Of a stretch of 64,000 nt of DNA, positions 1 through 8,328 are shown piece after piece. Position numbers and translations under genes: made by a program. A model generated the notes under the pieces. It did no database searches and was not told the origin of the DNA. It worked only from the letters and a program-made list of their open reading frames with translations. Numbering within the stretch: the stretch's first letter is position 1; each line of letters begins with the position of its first letter. Source of the DNA: Methanobacterium sp. (lineage in GTDB: Archaea > Methanobacteriota > Methanobacteria > Methanobacteriales > Methanobacteriaceae); assembly GCA_016222945.1 (NCBI GenBank), contig JACRPY010000004.1, positions 186,001 through 250,000 of the forward strand, in the 5' to 3' direction.

Positions 1-591
1 CAGAAAATATCTGGCGAAGACATGATATTTGTTGAAGAATGCAAAGATCCAAAAGCAGTCACACTATTAGTCAGAGGTTCAACCAACCACGTTGTAGATG
101 AAATCGAAAGAGCAGTAGACGACGCAATAGGCGTAGTTGCAGCAACAGTAGAGGACAAAAAGGTTGTAGCTGGTGGAGGAGCACCTGAAATAGCAATATC
201 TAAGGGATTAAAAGAATATGCTGACACTATAAGTGGAAGAGAACAATTAGCTGTTACTGCATTTGCAGAAGCATTAGAAGTTGTTCCAAAAACACTCGCA
301 GAAAACGCTGGACTTGACAGCATTGACGCTCTTGTAGATTTAAGAGCAGCACACGAAAAATCCTTATACATGGGATTAGACGTGTTTGAAGGTGATGTAC
401 GAGATATGTACAGAGCTGGAGTTGTTGAACCACAAAGAGTTAAAAAACAGGCTATTCAATCCGCTGCAGAAGCTGCAGAAATGATACTCCGTATCGATGA
501 TGTTATAGCATCAACAGGTACAAGAGCTCCTGATATGGAAGGAATGGAAGGTATGGGTGGAATGCCTGGCGGCATGCCTCCAATGATGTAA
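1..591 (+). CDS. Thermosome subunit, C-terminal part (5' end outside window)
   Basis: This is the last 196 residues of a group II chaperonin, an ATP-driven double-ring protein-folding machine of the archaeal cytoplasm. The frame is open from the first base (QKISGEDM...), so the gene begins upstream. The motif VVAGGGAPEIAIS, followed by AVTAFAEALEVVPKTLAENAGLD without a break, is typical of the equatorial domain near the C-terminus. The protein ends in the usual flexible Gly/Met-rich tail (MEGMEGMGGMPGGMPPMM). The stop codon is followed within two bases by a perfect hairpin. Identification is secure; which paralogue it is cannot be told from the fragment. Confidence 0.96.
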   Translation, partial: QKISGEDMIFVEECKDPKAVTLLVRGSTNHVVDEIERAVDDAIGVVAATVEDKKVVAGGGAPEIAISKGLKEYADTISGREQLAVTAFAEALEVVPKTLAENAGLDSIDALVDLRAAHEKSLYMGLDVFEGDVRDMYRAGVVEPQRVKKQAIQSAAEAAEMILRIDDVIASTGTRAPDMEGMEGMGGMPGGMPPMM

Positions 592-592
592 C

Positions 593-714
593 CATGCAAA
601 AATTTTTAATTTTTGCATGCCTAAAATCAAAGCCTGGGAAAATTTTAAATTTTCGTGGCGTCAAAATTCGTAGAATTTTGACAGATTTTCGAGCATTTAA
701 AGGCATTTGCCTTT
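593..714. repeat. Cluster of four short palindromes (palindromic element, copy A)
   Basis: Four hairpins follow one another. At 593-619 the arms CATGCAAAAAT/ATTTTTGCATG match over 11 bp. At 638-654 the arms are GAAAATTT/AAATTTTC. At 660-682 the arms are GTCAAAATTC/GAATTTTGAC with loop GTA. At 699-714 the arms are AAAGGCA/TGCCTTT, followed by a T-rich run. The first may end thermosome transcription. The third module, GCGTCAAAATTCGTAG followed by AATTTTGACAG, is nearly the same as the 3' module of the element inside the acetyltransferase gene at 17.6 kb. Small open frames that cross these hairpins are not regarded as genes. Confidence 0.8.
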
Positions 715-734
715 ATTCTTTTTTTATTTTTAAA

Positions 735-1769
735 TTAAAGTTTAATTCTAATTATTTTATCGTCACCAGATTGAGGAACACCTCTACCGTCACGATTTGA
801 AGTGGAAATATACAGATATCCTTTATGTTCAACAACTTCTCTGATTCTTCCTAAATTTGTAAAAAGTGCTTCTTCACCAGTTACAGTTTTACCGTCTGCA
901 GAAAGGCTGATTTTACGTAACTGTGAACCTCTAAGCCCTGAAACATATAGATTACTATTATAATATGCTATTCCTGATGGTGCAAGTGTAAAATCAGTAT
1001 AAAAAATCAATGGTTTAATATAACCTTGTGGGGAGTTATTCCCTTGATAAATGGGCCAGCCATAGTTTCCACCCTTTAATATAATATTTATTTCATCATA
1101 TCTTGTTTCACCATGCTCTGATGAATACATTTCTTTGCTTTGAGGGTTCCATGTTATTCCTTGAGGATCTCTATGTCCATAAGAATAAACATAGTTTCCA
1201 AATGGATTATCTGAAGGTATTGTACCGTTTTTGTTTATTCTAAGTATTTTACCGCCTGTGGAATTGATATTTTGAGCTAATTGCTTGTTACCGGCTTCTC
1301 CTGTTGTAATATATAAAAATCCATCAGGTCCAAACTTTATGCGGCCTCCGTTGTGGATTTGGCCGCCAGGAATATTGTTAATTAGTATGGTTTCATTTTC
1401 TAATTTTTCATTTAAAGTGAATCTTGATAATCTATTGCTATTTTGCACTGTGTAATATAGATATATGAATCTGTTTTCATTGAAGTTTGGATCAACTGCA
1501 ATTCCCAGTAAGCCAGATTCTCCTATTTGAGTGATATTTATGTTTCCTATTATTTTGGAGGTACCGTTCTTTAAGATGCTGACCTTTCCATTACGTTCAG
1601 TAAAGATCATTGTGTCATCTGGAAGAAAATCAATAGCCCAAGGAGTATCTAAATTCAACGCCATAACTTCTGTTTGGTAAGTAGGCTGATTTACAGGTTT
1701 TAAAATAAAAATTAGTGTAATTAAAATTAGAATAGTAAAAACAAAGATTATGATGTATTTATTTTTCAT
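735..1769 (-). CDS. PQQ-dependent sugar dehydrogenase-like protein (GSDH family), membrane-anchored
   Basis: A six-bladed beta-propeller protein of the glucose/sorbosone (soluble aldose sugar) dehydrogenase family. One hydrophobic N-terminal segment (about residues 5-24) would anchor it with the propeller outside the cell. Family hallmarks include the start LDTPWAIDFLPD, the active-site block IHNGGRIKFGPDG (His at about 139), YSYGHRDPQGITWNP and EHGETRYDEINII. The length of 344 residues is normal. Characterised relatives oxidise sugars with PQQ, but a PQQ requirement is not established for methanogens, so the reaction here is inferred. The gene stands alone and is divergent from the flippase gene. 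Confidence 0.85.
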   Translation of the reverse strand: MKNKYIIIFVFTILILITLIFILKPVNQPTYQTEVMALNLDTPWAIDFLPDDTMIFTERNGKVSILKNGTSKIIGNINITQIGESGLLGIAVDPNFNENRFIYLYYTVQNSNRLSRFTLNEKLENETILINNIPGGQIHNGGRIKFGPDGFLYITTGEAGNKQLAQNINSTGGKILRINKNGTIPSDNPFGNYVYSYGHRDPQGITWNPQSKEMYSSEHGETRYDEINIILKGGNYGWPIYQGNNSPQGYIKPLIFYTDFTLAPSGIAYYNSNLYVSGLRGSQLRKISLSADGKTVTGEEALFTNLGRIREVVEHKGYLYISTSNRDGRGVPQSGDDKIIRIKL

Positions 1770-1942
1770 TTTTACAGTCCTTTTCTATATTTATTATATT
1801 TTATTTTGTATTTCATTTTATATTAAATCTGTCTTATATCACAAAAAATATCTAGTAAACAATGATCATCCAAAAAAGACACAAAAACCAGTTTTTTCCA
1901 TAAATGCAAATTAATTTCTAATAGCTCCAACATAACTATCGT

Positions 1943-3448
1943 ATGTTGGTGGTGAAGAAATTTTTAGATGAATACAAATTTTTCATAAAGAAAATGGGCT
2001 TAATCGGAATATCAAACTTTCTAATAACCATAACACCAGTTATTTTACTTCCAATTTTAACTCAAAACCTTCCAATTCAAGATTATGTGATTTGGGTACA
2101 ATTTCAAATTACAATCACCTTAATTCCTGCTGTCGCTATATTGGGATTGCCTTACACCATGGTGCGGTTCATGTCCGCATCGAAAAGTAAGGAGAACATA
2201 CAGGAATTCTTTTATTCATTCATGTTTACAGTTATGTTCGCCAGTTTAATTATGGCATTAATACTATTTCTTCTTGCAGGCCCCATTTCCAATGCTATAT
2301 TCAATGGAAATATTGAAATTGGATTAATTTTACCTGCAACTGCATTTATGACAGCATTAACACTGCTTTTCTTTGATTTTTTCAGAGCATTCAACCAAAT
2401 GACAAAATACGCTATATTAACAACATTACAGGCTTATTTAATTGTTATTATTGTTACAGCATTTGTTTTGCTTGGTTTTGGGATATTAGGGGCAATAGCA
2501 GGAATTTTTATCACCCAAGTTCTAATTTGCATAATCATGTTTATTTTAATTTCAAAACAAATCGGCTTTAAAATTCCTCAATTTAAGAATTTAAAGGAAT
2601 TTCTATCTTTTGGATTACCTACAATTCCCAGTAACATGTCTTTTTGGATACTGGATGCTACTGATCGTTATGTAATTGGTTTGATGCTTGGCGTAACTGC
2701 TGTAAGCTATTATTCTGCAGGTTATACCATAAGTGCTTTAATGTCCCTTCTTACAGCACCTTTATACACAGTTCTGCTTCCCATCTTATCGGGCTATCAT
2801 GCTGAAGGAAGAATTAAAGACACCAAATTTCTCTTAAACTACTCCATAAAGCTGTATTTGGTCATTGCTATACCTGCTGTTATTGGATTATCTTTCCTTT
2901 CAAAACCTCTTCTATTTATCTTATCTACACCAGAATTAGCCCTAAATGGATTCATGATAACACCAATTCTTGCTATAGGTGGATTATTCTTTGGCCTTTA
3001 CTGTATTGTAACCCAAATACTTGTATTAGAGAGAAAAACCAGAATTACAGGTAATATATGGATTATTTCAACCATATTAAACATAGTCTTTGACATAACA
3101 TTCGGATACCTATTTGGAATAATGGGAATTGCAGTAACTACACTGGCTATTTACTTATTCGCATTTTTAATCACAGTTTATTATTCATTTAAGTATATAC
3201 GTTGTAATTTCTATTTTGGATTTATAACAAAGACCATCTATGCCGGATTTTTCATGGCAGCAGTTTTACTACTTTTAAATCCTTATGGAGTAATTAACAT
3301 AGTAATTTCAAGTTTAGTCGCCTTTGCAGTGTATATGGTTAGTTTATGGCTTTTTAAAGGAATTAGAACCTATGAAATCAAATTTTTCATTGATGTTATA
3401 AAAGAAATATTTACCAATACCTACAAATCAATAACATCTTTAAAATAA
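1943..3448 (+). CDS. Polysaccharide/lipid-linked oligosaccharide flippase (Wzx/MATE-like)
   Basis: An integral membrane protein of 501 residues with about 12-14 hydrophobic helices and short polar loops, typical of the polysaccharide-transporter group of the MOP superfamily. Such proteins flip polyprenyl-linked sugars across the membrane for surface glycan assembly or N-glycosylation. The N-terminal helix pair (LIGISNFLITITPVILLPIL) and the central FLSFGLPTIPSNMSFWILD are characteristic. The start is uncertain: the first codons ATG-TTG-GTG-GTG include GGTGGTG, which could itself be a ribosome binding site. The substrate cannot be read from the sequence. A glycosyltransferase-like gene lies at 22.6 kb but not in an operon with it. 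Confidence 0.85.
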   Translation: MLVVKKFLDEYKFFIKKMGLIGISNFLITITPVILLPILTQNLPIQDYVIWVQFQITITLIPAVAILGLPYTMVRFMSASKSKENIQEFFYSFMFTVMFASLIMALILFLLAGPISNAIFNGNIEIGLILPATAFMTALTLLFFDFFRAFNQMTKYAILTTLQAYLIVIIVTAFVLLGFGILGAIAGIFITQVLICIIMFILISKQIGFKIPQFKNLKEFLSFGLPTIPSNMSFWILDATDRYVIGLMLGVTAVSYYSAGYTISALMSLLTAPLYTVLLPILSGYHAEGRIKDTKFLLNYSIKLYLVIAIPAVIGLSFLSKPLLFILSTPELALNGFMITPILAIGGLFFGLYCIVTQILVLERKTRITGNIWIISTILNIVFDITFGYLFGIMGIAVTTLAIYLFAFLITVYYSFKYIRCNFYFGFITKTIYAGFFMAAVLLLLNPYGVINIVISSLVAFAVYMVSLWLFKGIRTYEIKFFIDVIKEIFTNTYKSITSLK

Positions 3449-3498
3449 ATTTTATAATAAAAAATAAATTGATTTAAATATATTTAGGAGATGTATAA

Positions 3499-3852
3499 AT
3501 GTCATTATTTAAAAGAACCAAGGGATATGAAGATATAAAACCAGAAGATACATTAAAATTATTTGAAGAAAACAAAGATAATCCCAGTTACGTTGCTTTG
3601 GATGTACGTTCCATAGAAGAATATAACCAGGGCCATATAGAAAATGCAGAGCTACTAAATGTTAATTCTAATGATTTTGAAGATGGACTGGCAAAAATGG
3701 ATAAAAACAAAACTTATTTTGTATACTGTAAAGCAGGGCATAGAAGCAAAAAAGCAGCGAATTTAATGTTAAAAAACGGATTTAAAAATGTATATAATGT
3801 TCTTGGAGGATTTGACAAATGGAAATCAAAAAACTTACCATTTGAAAAATAA
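3499..3852 (+). CDS. Rhodanese-like sulfurtransferase domain protein
   Basis: A single-domain rhodanese of 117 residues. The active-site loop CKAGHRS carries the catalytic cysteine at about residue 77, and the family start and end motifs YVALDVRSIEEYNQGHI and LGGFDKWK are present. Rhodaneses carry sulfane sulfur as a cysteine persulfide and pass it to acceptors, for example in Fe-S cluster or thiolation chemistry. A strong ribosome binding site (AGGAGAT) precedes the ATG. The ferredoxin-like gene follows after 21 bp in the same direction, so the pair is probably cotranscribed, which suggests a joint role in sulfur or redox metabolism (inference). Confidence 0.9.
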   Translation: MSLFKRTKGYEDIKPEDTLKLFEENKDNPSYVALDVRSIEEYNQGHIENAELLNVNSNDFEDGLAKMDKNKTYFVYCKAGHRSKKAANLMLKNGFKNVYNVLGGFDKWKSKNLPFEK

Positions 3853-3873
3853 TTAAGCTAACGGGGGATATCT

Positions 3874-4686
3874 ATGAAAAGAGATATTATTAAAATTAAT
3901 GAAGAAAAATGCACAGGATGCGGCGATTGCATTACTGGATGCCCTGAAGGAGCTTTACAGGTGATTGATGGGAAAGCCAGACTTATAAGCGATTTATTTT
4001 GTGATGGATTAGGTGCATGTATTGGAAATTGTCCACAAGACGCTATAGAAGTTGAACAAAGAGAAGCTGAACCTTATGATGAGGCTAAAGTCATGGAAAA
4101 TATTGTAAAAGCAGGGCCTAATGTTATAAAAGCCCATTTACAGCATCTTCATGAACACTGCCAAGATGATATTCTAAAAGAAGCAACTGATTATTTAATG
4201 AATGAAAATATTGAAATCCCTGACTTAGAAGAAAAACCATTGGCATGCAGCTGCCCCGGAACAATGACTCAAGATATAAGCAATCAGCCAGAAAATAAAA
4301 GTGAAGCAATATTATTAAATGCAGAGCTTAAAAACTGGCCCATACAATTACAACTTTTAAATCCTAATGCACCATACTTAAAAAATGCTGATTTACTCAT
4401 TGCAGCGGACTGCGCACCATTTGCGTACCCTAATTTCCATCAAAGGTTCTTAAAAGATAAAGTTTTAATAATTCTATGTCCAAAACTGGATAAAACAATA
4501 GATCAGTACGTGGATAAATTAGCTGAAATATTTAAAAAACAGGACATAAAATCCATTTCCATAGTACATATGGAGGTCCCATGCTGTGGAGGCATAGAAA
4601 TCATTGTTAAAAGAGCATTAGAAAAAGCTCAAAAGAACATAATCATTAAGGACTACACTATTTCTATTAATGGACAAATAATATAA
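3874..4686 (+). CDS. Ferredoxin-domain iron-sulfur protein with Cys-rich C-terminal part
   Basis: The N-terminus has a classical 4Fe-4S motif CTGCGDCITGCP (Cys 13, 16, 19, 23). A second, atypical motif CDGLGACIGNCP (Cys 43, 49, 53) follows. The remaining 200 residues contain further cysteines in CSCPGT, DCAPFAYP, CPK and PCCGG. The last of these resembles the paired-Cys motif of CCG-type redox proteins, which suggests additional metal or cluster binding. A GGGGGA ribosome binding site precedes the ATG. It probably transfers electrons in the cytoplasm; partners are unknown. The upstream rhodanese gene is likely in the same transcript. The protein ends 61 bp from the convergent thiolase gene. 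Confidence 0.85.
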   Translation: MKRDIIKINEEKCTGCGDCITGCPEGALQVIDGKARLISDLFCDGLGACIGNCPQDAIEVEQREAEPYDEAKVMENIVKAGPNVIKAHLQHLHEHCQDDILKEATDYLMNENIEIPDLEEKPLACSCPGTMTQDISNQPENKSEAILLNAELKNWPIQLQLLNPNAPYLKNADLLIAADCAPFAYPNFHQRFLKDKVLIILCPKLDKTIDQYVDKLAEIFKKQDIKSISIVHMEVPCCGGIEIIVKRALEKAQKNIIIKDYTISINGQII

Positions 4687-4705
4687 AATAAACAAAAAAA
4701 TAAGG

Positions 4706-4740
4706 AAAATTTTACAGCTTAAAGCTGTAATTTAAATTTT
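4706..4740. terminator. Bidirectional hairpin between convergent genes
   Basis: A hairpin with arms TTACAGCTT/AAGCTGTAA (4712-4720 and 4722-4730) is flanked by AAAATTT on the left and AAATTTT on the right. It can therefore act as a terminator-like structure on both strands. It lies between the convergent ferredoxin-like and thiolase genes, which fits termination of both. Confidence 0.6.
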
Positions 4741-4747
4741 AAAGGAT

Positions 4748-5899
4748 TTAGTTGGACATTATGTGAACAGCTGCAGTTCCGCCAGTTCCACCAATATTGT
4801 GGGTCATACCGATTTGGGCACCTTCAACCTGTCTTTTACCGGCTTCGCCTCTAAGTTGCCATACAATTTCTGCTGCTTGAGCTATACCTGTGGCTCCTAA
4901 TGGATGTCCTCTGGCTTTAAGGCCTCCAGATGGATTTACTGGGATTTGACCGTCTAATTCGGTCATACCTTCTTCTATTGCTATTCCGCCTTTTCCTTTT
5001 TCAACAAATCCAAGATCTTCAATTGCAAGTAACCCATTTATGCTGAAACAATCATGTACTTCTACTGCATCAATATCTTTTGGTCCAATGCCAGCCATTT
5101 TGTATGCATTTCTTACTGCATGTACTGTAGCATCAATAGTGGTTAAACTTTTCCTATCATGCAATGCCAGGGTTCCTGAAGCCTGTGCAGATGCTTTAAT
5201 ATAAATAGGTGTGTCAGTGTACTTTTTAGCTTCTTCTGCAGGGCATAAAATAGCTGCAGCAGCCCCATCAGATACAGGTGAGCAATCAAGAAGTCTTAAT
5301 GGGTCTGCGACCATTGATGAGCCTAATACAGCATCTACTGATATTTCCATTGGATACTGGGCAAGAGGATTTTTAGCTCCATTTTTATGGTTTATAACTG
5401 AAACCATGGCTAATTGTTCTCTTGTTGTTCCATATTCATACATATGTCTTCTGGCCATCATAGCATAAAGCGATGGAAATGTAATGCCTTGCTGTGCTTC
5501 CCATTCTTGATCAGAAGCTGTAGCAATAGCTGGAGTTGGATCTACAACATCAGTCATCTTTTCAACACCAGCAGAAATAACTATGTCATGATACCCTGAT
5601 GCAACGGCCATTATACCGTTTCTTAATGCTAATCCTCCTGATGCACATGCTGCTTCAACACGAGCGCATGGAATAGGGGTTAGTCCTGCATGATCTGCTA
5701 TTAACGATGCAATGTGTTCCTGTTGAACAAAAAGACCAGCAGACATGTTTCCAACATACATTGCCTCTAAATCTGCTCCTTCTAAATTTGCATCTGCAAC
5801 AGCCTTTAATCCGGCATCAGTTATTAAATCTCTAAATGATTCATCCCAGAGTTCCCCAAATTTAGTTTGTGAAACTCCGATAATTGCAACATCTCTCAA
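4748..5899 (-). CDS. Acetyl-CoA C-acetyltransferase (archaeal thiolase of the mevalonate pathway)
   Basis: This thiolase condenses two acetyl-CoA to acetoacetyl-CoA, the first step of isoprenoid lipid synthesis. It has the acylated cysteine in EAACASGG (about residue 85 from the start chosen), the C-terminal GHPLGATG histidine motif and HNIGGTGGTA. The start is set at TTG 5899 (MRDVAIIGVSQTKFGE), because GGAGGA lies seven bases upstream; the longer frame to 5914 would begin inside that ribosome binding site. HMG-CoA synthase lies 75 bp upstream in the same direction. In archaea the two enzymes form a channelling complex with a DUF35 (OB-fold) protein, but no DUF35 gene is next to this pair. 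Confidence 0.93.
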   Translation of the reverse strand: MRDVAIIGVSQTKFGELWDESFRDLITDAGLKAVADANLEGADLEAMYVGNMSAGLFVQQEHIASLIADHAGLTPIPCARVEAACASGGLALRNGIMAVASGYHDIVISAGVEKMTDVVDPTPAIATASDQEWEAQQGITFPSLYAMMARRHMYEYGTTREQLAMVSVINHKNGAKNPLAQYPMEISVDAVLGSSMVADPLRLLDCSPVSDGAAAAILCPAEEAKKYTDTPIYIKASAQASGTLALHDRKSLTTIDATVHAVRNAYKMAGIGPKDIDAVEVHDCFSINGLLAIEDLGFVEKGKGGIAIEEGMTELDGQIPVNPSGGLKARGHPLGATGIAQAAEIVWQLRGEAGKRQVEGAQIGMTHNIGGTGGTAAVHIMSN

Positions 5900-5974
5900 G
5901 GAATATTCCTCCAATTAAAAGTGTTTAATTTATTATTTCAATAATTTTATAAGTTTTTTATTTAGTTTTAAGTT

Positions 5975-7015
5975 CTATGCCATTCGTAGTTTGCCTTTAA
6001 ATTTAGCATACATAGCATAATCAACGTAACTTTTGTTTAAGACCATTTCTGCAACTTTAGGGGCATTATCACGGTTTTTATCTATATCATCGTTTACTGT
6101 TATGCTGAATGCATCGCTTCCAGCACCAGATCCGTAGGATACAGCAAATATTCTGTCTCCGGGATTTGCAATATCTAATATTGCAGCTAATCCCAGTGGA
6201 GTTGCTCCAGAATAGGTATTTCCAATAATGGGTGTTAATAAACCTGTTTTTGACTGTTCATTGTTGAATCCGAGTTTTTTTGCAGCTTTAAGGTAAAATT
6301 TACCATTGGGCTGGTGGAAAACTACATGATCATAATCTGAAGCTTCAGTACCCATCTTTTCAAACATACCTTTTGCTGCAGATAACACGTGTTTGAAGTA
6401 TGCTGGCTCTCCTGTGAACCGTCCTCCGTGGCGAGGATAAGGCTTCCCTTCTCGTCTATAAAAATCAGGAGTGTCTGTTGTAAAACTGTAAGTTCCTTCA
6501 AAATCGGCGATGGTGTTTTCTTTTCCAATTATGAATGCTGCTCCTCCAGCGGATGCTGTGTATTCAAGTGCATCTCCTGGAGCTCCTTGTGCAGTATCTG
6601 CCCCTACAGCTAATCCATAATCTGTGATTCCAGAGTCTACAAGTCCCATACATATTTGCATCGCAGCAGTACCTGCTTTACAAGCAAATTCTAAATCTGC
6701 AGATGTTAAATGTGGCGATGCTCCAATAGCTTCTCCAAGTATGGTTGCAGTGGGTTTTACTGCATATGGATGTGATTCTGATCCAACGTAAACTGCTCCA
6801 ATTTCTTGAGGATTTATCATGGCTCGTTTTAGAGCATATCTTGATGCTTCCACAGAAATAGTTGCAGTATCTTCATCAGGGGCTGGAACAGATTTTTCCT
6901 GTACTACAAGCCCTCTGGAAATAGCTTTTGGGTCGTCCCCCCACACTTTGGCTATTTCTTCTACTTTTATCCTGTATGAAGGTATATAAACTCCATATCC
7001 TACAATTCCTGCCAT
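5975..7015 (-). CDS. Hydroxymethylglutaryl-CoA synthase
   Basis: HMG-CoA synthase (346 residues, the usual archaeal length) adds acetyl-CoA to acetoacetyl-CoA to give HMG-CoA for the mevalonate pathway. The start MAGIVGYGVYIPSYRI is the family signature. The catalytic cysteine is in LEFACKAGTAAMQ (about Cys 112), and the conserved His lies in VVFHQPNGKF. The C-terminal block YGSGAGSDAF is also typical. It is the first gene of a probable two-gene operon with the thiolase immediately downstream. Frames on the other strand within it are shadows. Confidence 0.96.
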   Translation of the reverse strand: MAGIVGYGVYIPSYRIKVEEIAKVWGDDPKAISRGLVVQEKSVPAPDEDTATISVEASRYALKRAMINPQEIGAVYVGSESHPYAVKPTATILGEAIGASPHLTSADLEFACKAGTAAMQICMGLVDSGITDYGLAVGADTAQGAPGDALEYTASAGGAAFIIGKENTIADFEGTYSFTTDTPDFYRREGKPYPRHGGRFTGEPAYFKHVLSAAKGMFEKMGTEASDYDHVVFHQPNGKFYLKAAKKLGFNNEQSKTGLLTPIIGNTYSGATPLGLAAILDIANPGDRIFAVSYGSGAGSDAFSITVNDDIDKNRDNAPKVAEMVLNKSYVDYAMYAKFKGKLRMA

Positions 7016-7198
7016 TTAGTATCACGACCGTTAAATAATCAATTTTACAATTTAAATATTGTTTTTAAATTGCTAATATGTTTTAAAAATTTAAACAAAA
7101 TATAATTTTTTGTATATAAAAAGTTAGTTGTATTTTGATTGCTTATAACAAACTTATAAACTTTACTATAAATATTATTAATAAAAAAGAGTTAACAG

Positions 7199-7221
7199 GA
7201 CCTAATATTTAAAATTAGGTC
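7199..7221 (-). terminator. Hairpin terminator downstream of the small Sm-like gene
   Basis: Perfect 8-bp arms GACCTAAT/ATTAGGTC (7199-7206 and 7214-7221) lie about 45 bp past the stop of the minus-strand gene at 7266. They are followed, on that strand, by CTCTTTTTTATT. This fits a terminator for that gene. Confidence 0.5.
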
Positions 7222-7265
7222 ATTATATTCTTATTTACTTAAAAAAAGTATTCATATTGAATATA

Positions 7266-7496
7266 TTAATTCAAAATCCGAATATATAAAATTTTAGTTC
7301 CTTTAATAAATCCTACACCTGCTTCTGTTTCAATGGCAACATTCAAATAGTTATCTATGGCTAAAAGCTTACCTTCTTTGCTTTCATCATCTTTTTGCAG
7401 AATTTGAACATCTTTATTTTGAAACTGTAGTAGCTGTCTGTGAAGTGGATTTTCCTTTTTTTCTTCTGATCTAGCCGCTATAATTTTGCCTCTCAT
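7266..7496 (-). CDS. Small Sm/LSm-fold protein (divergent)
   Basis: A 76-residue protein preceded by GGTGAT. After a charged N-terminus (residues 1-25) the segment NKDVQILQKDD...EGKLLAIDNYLNVAIETEAG...GTKILYIRI follows the Sm fold: strands beta1-beta2, an Sm1-like G-x-L-x-x-x-D-x-x-x-N-x-x-I pattern, and an Sm2-like strand near the end. It is shorter and much less conserved than the canonical archaeal Sm protein encoded at 58259. RNA binding in a ring is therefore likely but inferred. It is monocistronic, with its own hairpin terminator downstream. Confidence 0.7.
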   Translation of the reverse strand: MRGKIIAARSEEKKENPLHRQLLQFQNKDVQILQKDDESKEGKLLAIDNYLNVAIETEAGVGFIKGTKILYIRILN

Positions 7497-7639
7497 TTTA
7501 TCATCATCACCATCATTAATCTAAAAAATATTTTGATATAACTAATGTTTTTAGCTTTTTATATAATTAATTTTATGATCTCCTAAATTTATATAAGATT
7601 GCTATTTTATTTAAACGTTGTTTTAGACATTAAATTTGA

Positions 7640-8326
7640 TTATTTCTCTTGCCAGCTGTAACGTTCTTCTTTCCATGGATCACCACGGTTATGGTAACCA
7701 TTAGACTCCCAGAATCCTCTTTTATTTTCTGATATAAATTCTACGCCAGTTACCCACTTAGCACTTTTCCAAAAATATAGTTTAGGAACAACAAGCCTTA
7801 AAGGACCTCCGTGCTTTGAATTTAGTGGTATATCATTGTGCTTTGTTGCAAATAAAACATCATCTTCAAAAAAGTCTTCAATAGATAAATTAATTGTAAA
7901 ATCTTTTTCTGCATGAATCATAACAAATTTAGCTTCAGGGAGAATTTTTACTACTTCTTTAATAGCAGAAGAGCTGACACCTTCCCATAAATTGTTTAAT
8001 TTTGACCAGGAAGTTACACAGTGTATATCTGAAAAAACTCTACTCGGGGAAAGTGACATAAATTCTTCATAACTCAATTCTTTTTCTTCCTCAACCAGTC
8101 CAAATATCCGAAACTTCCATTTAGATGTATCAATTTTTTGCACTGAACCAGCCTGTAACACTGGCCATTCTTCTACTTCATGCTGGCCTGGAGGAATCCT
8201 ATTTTTTCTTTTAGTATCATCACTAATAATTAAACTTTTATCTGCAAGTAAATCCTTAATTTTTTCTTCATTTAAAGTGTTATCATTCTTAATTTTGCCT
8301 TTAATTCCTCCAAATAACTCTTTCAA
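7640..8326 (-). CDS. Sulfite oxidase-like molybdopterin oxidoreductase (cytoplasmic)
   Basis: A 228-residue protein with one oxidoreductase molybdopterin-binding domain. The cysteine in SDIHCVTSWSKL (about residue 103) is the expected molybdenum ligand. The segments SKHGGPLRLVVPKLYFWKSAKW and VTGVEFISENKRGFWESNGYH are typical of YedY/sulfite-oxidase-like proteins. There is no Tat signal peptide, so it should be cytoplasmic; the substrate is unknown. It starts at TTG 8326 with GGAGGA upstream. That ribosome binding site overlaps the end of the DUF255 gene, whose stop is two bases away, so the two are translationally linked. Confidence 0.87.
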   Translation of the reverse strand: MKELFGGIKGKIKNDNTLNEEKIKDLLADKSLIISDDTKRKNRIPPGQHEVEEWPVLQAGSVQKIDTSKWKFRIFGLVEEEKELSYEEFMSLSPSRVFSDIHCVTSWSKLNNLWEGVSSSAIKEVVKILPEAKFVMIHAEKDFTINLSIEDFFEDDVLFATKHNDIPLNSKHGGPLRLVVPKLYFWKSAKWVTGVEFISENKRGFWESNGYHNRGDPWKEERYSWQEK

Positions 8327-8328
8327 TA

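Noticed and set aside
594..800. Open frames on both strands across the hairpins after the thermosome gene
   Set aside because: They have no ribosome binding site and their residues only reflect the palindromes; no family pattern is visible.
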